Origin: Thermoanaerobaculia bacterium
Lineage (GTDB): Bacteria; Acidobacteriota; Thermoanaerobaculia; UBA5066
Reading direction: 5' to 3'
Assembly: GCA_017999215.1 (NCBI GenBank)
Contig: JAGOBQ010000041.1
Span: 1-15,071, forward strand
DNA length: 15,071 nt
A program made the position numbers and the translations under genes. Below, in pieces: positions 13,914-15,071 of the stretch (its first letter is position 1; each line of letters begins with the position of its first letter). The notes under the pieces were generated by a model, which worked only from the letters and a program-made list of their open reading frames with translations, did not search any database and was not told the origin of the DNA.

Positions 13914-13972
13914 GGTGCCAGGCGTGAAATCGTGTATTGTTTATAACAATACACGATTTCACGCCTGGCACC
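13914..13972. repeat. perfect 28-bp inverted repeat with 3-base loop (REP/MITE-like palindrome)
   Basis: The left arm (13914-13941) begins GGTGCCAGGCGTGAAATC and ends GTGTATTGTT; the right arm (13945-13972) is its exact complement, beginning AACAATACACGATTTC and ending CTGGCACC. The loop is TAT. The centre is AT-rich, unlike the surroundings, and the symmetry stops sharply at both ends. No T-run follows on either strand, so a simple terminator is unlikely. It lies between the tonB-like stop and the blaI promoter, 31 bases upstream of the blaI -35. A mobile palindromic repeat (REP or MITE type) is the best guess; cruciform, RNA-processing or regulator-binding roles are alternatives. Confidence 0.85.
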
Positions 13973-13999
13973 GACGCCGGGCACCGAAGCTCGGGGCCC

Positions 14000-14749
14000 T
14001 CAGCGGAGGCGGAACGTGAGCGTGACGCGGAGGACGACGGAGACCGGGTGCGTGCCGACCCGCGCCGGGGTGTAGCGCCAGCGCGAGACCGCCTCGACAG
14101 CGAGCCGCTCGAGGACGGGGTGCGCGTCGTTCTCGACGGCCACGTCGACGACTCGGCCGTCGGAGGCGATCGTCGCCGAGAGGACGACGACGCCGGAGGC
14201 GCGGATCAGCCGGGCCGCCTCGCTGTAGGCGGGTGCGGGCGTCTCGAGCGGCACGGGGAGGACGAGGTCGGGAGGCAGCGCCCCGCCGCGCGCGTCGTAC
14301 GGCGCGTCGCCGCCGCCGGGTCCGAGGCCGGGGCCGTCCCCCGGCGACCCCGAGGTCCCGTCGTCGAATCCGCCGGGGACTCCCGGCTCGCCGCCCGCCT
14401 CGTACGGCGTCGCGGGCGGGAGCTCGTCGGGGATCCCGCCGGGCTGGACCGGCGGCGGGAGGGGAGTGGTGACCGCCCCGGGGCGGGACGCCGCGGCGAC
14501 GCCGCCGCCGCGAGGCGCGCCGCCGGAGCGTGCCGCGGCCGGGCGATCGCGCAGGTCGACGGTGCGGGTCTCCCGGAGGACCGAGAGGTCGGGCTGCGTC
14601 ACGGCCCAGACCTCGCCGCGCCACCCGGGGAGGTCGGGAAACGCGAGGAGCGGACCGAATCCGAGGACCGAGAAGGCCGTCACGTGGAGGCCGATGGAGG
14701 CGAGGAGAGCGGGTCGTGGCCGGTCGGGGGGCGGAGCGGGCTGGAGCAT
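14000..14749 (-). CDS. TonB-family energy-transducer-like protein
   Basis: This 249-residue protein has the TonB plan: a short Pro/Arg-rich cytoplasmic N-terminus, one membrane anchor (about 14-36), a Pro/Gly-rich periplasmic linker (about 70-160) and a C-terminal TonB domain (about 165-249) with APAYSEAARLIRASG (172-186) and SRWRYTPARVG (222-232). TonB proteins carry proton-motive energy from ExbB/ExbD to outer-membrane receptors, but no exbB, exbD or receptor gene is in the window, so a structural or signalling role is possible. The linker is richer in Gly than in the Pro-Lys/Pro-Glu repeats of classic TonB. The ATG at 14749 has GGAGGAGG about six bases upstream. It lies upstream of blaI on the same strand, but the 28-bp palindrome and a separate promoter intervene. 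Confidence 0.88.
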   Translation of the reverse strand: MLQPAPPPDRPRPALLASIGLHVTAFSVLGFGPLLAFPDLPGWRGEVWAVTQPDLSVLRETRTVDLRDRPAAARSGGAPRGGGVAAASRPGAVTTPLPPPVQPGGIPDELPPATPYEAGGEPGVPGGFDDGTSGSPGDGPGLGPGGGDAPYDARGGALPPDLVLPVPLETPAPAYSEAARLIRASGVVVLSATIASDGRVVDVAVENDAHPVLERLAVEAVSRWRYTPARVGTHPVSVVLRVTLTFRLR

Positions 14750-14868
14750 CGTCGTCCTCCTCCGTCGTTTCCCGGTGAGACCCGGCGGACGACGCGGAGT
14801 TCCCGGGGCCTCGGCGGGCGCACCCCGAGGGACGCCGGGCCCCGGGTCTCGGCTATCGTCCGGGCGCC

Positions 14869-15071
14869 ATGGAGCTCTCCCTCACCACACCCGCGCTCCT
14901 GTTTCCCGCGGTCTCCCTCCTCCTCCTCGCCTACACGAACCGCTTCCTCGCGCTCGCCACGCTCGTCCGAAGCCTGCACGCGCACTACCGGGAACGGGCC
15001 GACCCGCTCGTCCTGAAGCAGATCGACAACCTCCGCTACCGGATCCACCTGATCCAGGGGATGCAGGCGAC
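14869..15071 (+). CDS. DUF2721 family membrane protein, N-terminal part only
   Basis: The reading frame from the ATG at 14869 runs 67 codons to the window end without a stop. It starts MELSLTTPALLFPAVSLLLL and continues AYTNRFLALATLVRSLH, then a hydrophilic stretch ending LKQIDNLRYRIHLIQGMQ. This matches the start of DUF2721 proteins, small membrane proteins of unknown function of roughly 130-180 residues. The first membrane segment is at about residues 8-22. No good ribosome binding site precedes the ATG; TATCGT at 14853-14858 could be a -10 giving a very short leader, but no -35 is evident. It is divergent from the tonB-like gene. No function can be assigned. Confidence 0.75.
   Translation, partial: MELSLTTPALLFPAVSLLLLAYTNRFLALATLVRSLHAHYRERADPLVLKQIDNLRYRIHLIQGMQA

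Noticed and set aside
13914..13972. Intrinsic terminator for the tonB-like gene
   Set aside because: The stem is unusually long and AT-rich in its centre, and no T-run follows on either strand.
14777..14850. Inverted repeat GAGACCCGG / CCGGGTCTC between the tonB-like and DUF2721 genes
   Set aside because: Nine-base GC-rich arms 56 bases apart can arise by chance at this composition, and no promoter element is linked to them.
1..15071. CRISPR arrays, tRNA genes, insertion sequences, prophage or toxin-antitoxin genes
   Set aside because: No regularly spaced repeats, cloverleaf-like sequence, transposase or integrase motif, or small paired toxin-antitoxin frames were found on either strand.

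Overview
This is a gene-dense window of about 70% GC from a bacterium. The TonB-type periplasmic domains imply an outer membrane. The mix of a complete Rrf2-controlled SUF operon using SufU, a BlaI plus M56-peptidase/TonB pair, and a YtrA-type GntR/ABC operon looks most like Acidobacteriota (Thermoanaerobaculia-like) or a nearby phylum. That placement is an inference from gene content, not a sequence match. No tRNA, rRNA, CRISPR array, transposase or phage gene was seen, and no gap without a gene exceeds 300 bases.

Layout: (1) Bases 1-707, minus: 16S rRNA methyltransferase RsmE, cut by the window edge at its C-terminus. (2) Bases 862-5797, plus: a tightly packed five-gene operon (YtrA-like GntR regulator, ABC ATPase, ABC permease, a membrane acyltransferase fused in one frame to a second ABC ATPase, and an ABC-2 permease). 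Junctions are ATGA or GTGA overlaps, apart from one 10-base gap that carries a GGAG ribosome binding site. The promoter and a palindromic operator lie on the first start codon. (3) Bases 5823-11953, minus: a complete SUF iron-sulfur assembly operon in the order iscR-like, sufB, sufC, sufD, sufS, sufU, sufT. It has a near-consensus promoter (TTGACA, 17 bases, TACAGT) covered by one palindrome and followed by a second inverted repeat in the leader. (4) Bases 12133-13847, minus: a BlaI/MecI repressor overlapping an M56 metallopeptidase whose C-terminus is a TonB domain. The promoter appears to give a leaderless message and carries a perfect TACTAAA/TTTAGTA operator. (5) Bases 13914-13972: an isolated, AT-rich, perfect 28-bp inverted repeat. 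(6) Bases 14000-14749, minus: a TonB-family protein. (7) From 14869, plus: the start of a DUF2721 membrane protein, cut by the window end.

How it works together: the SUF operon is a self-contained housekeeping or stress Fe-S system. Its regulator has the exact Cys spacing of E. coli IscR (C-X5-C-X5-C), so it probably senses Fe-S status and represses its own operon. The BlaI/M56-TonB pair looks like a BlaR-type proteolytic switch with a TonB domain in place of a beta-lactam sensor. The GntR/ABC/acyltransferase operon is the most unusual region: two ABC exporter modules, with the second ATPase covalently joined to an OpgC/OafA-like acyltransferase, suggesting coupled acylation and export or envelope defence. 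Several operons here place a palindrome directly on the -10 element or start codon with little or no leader.
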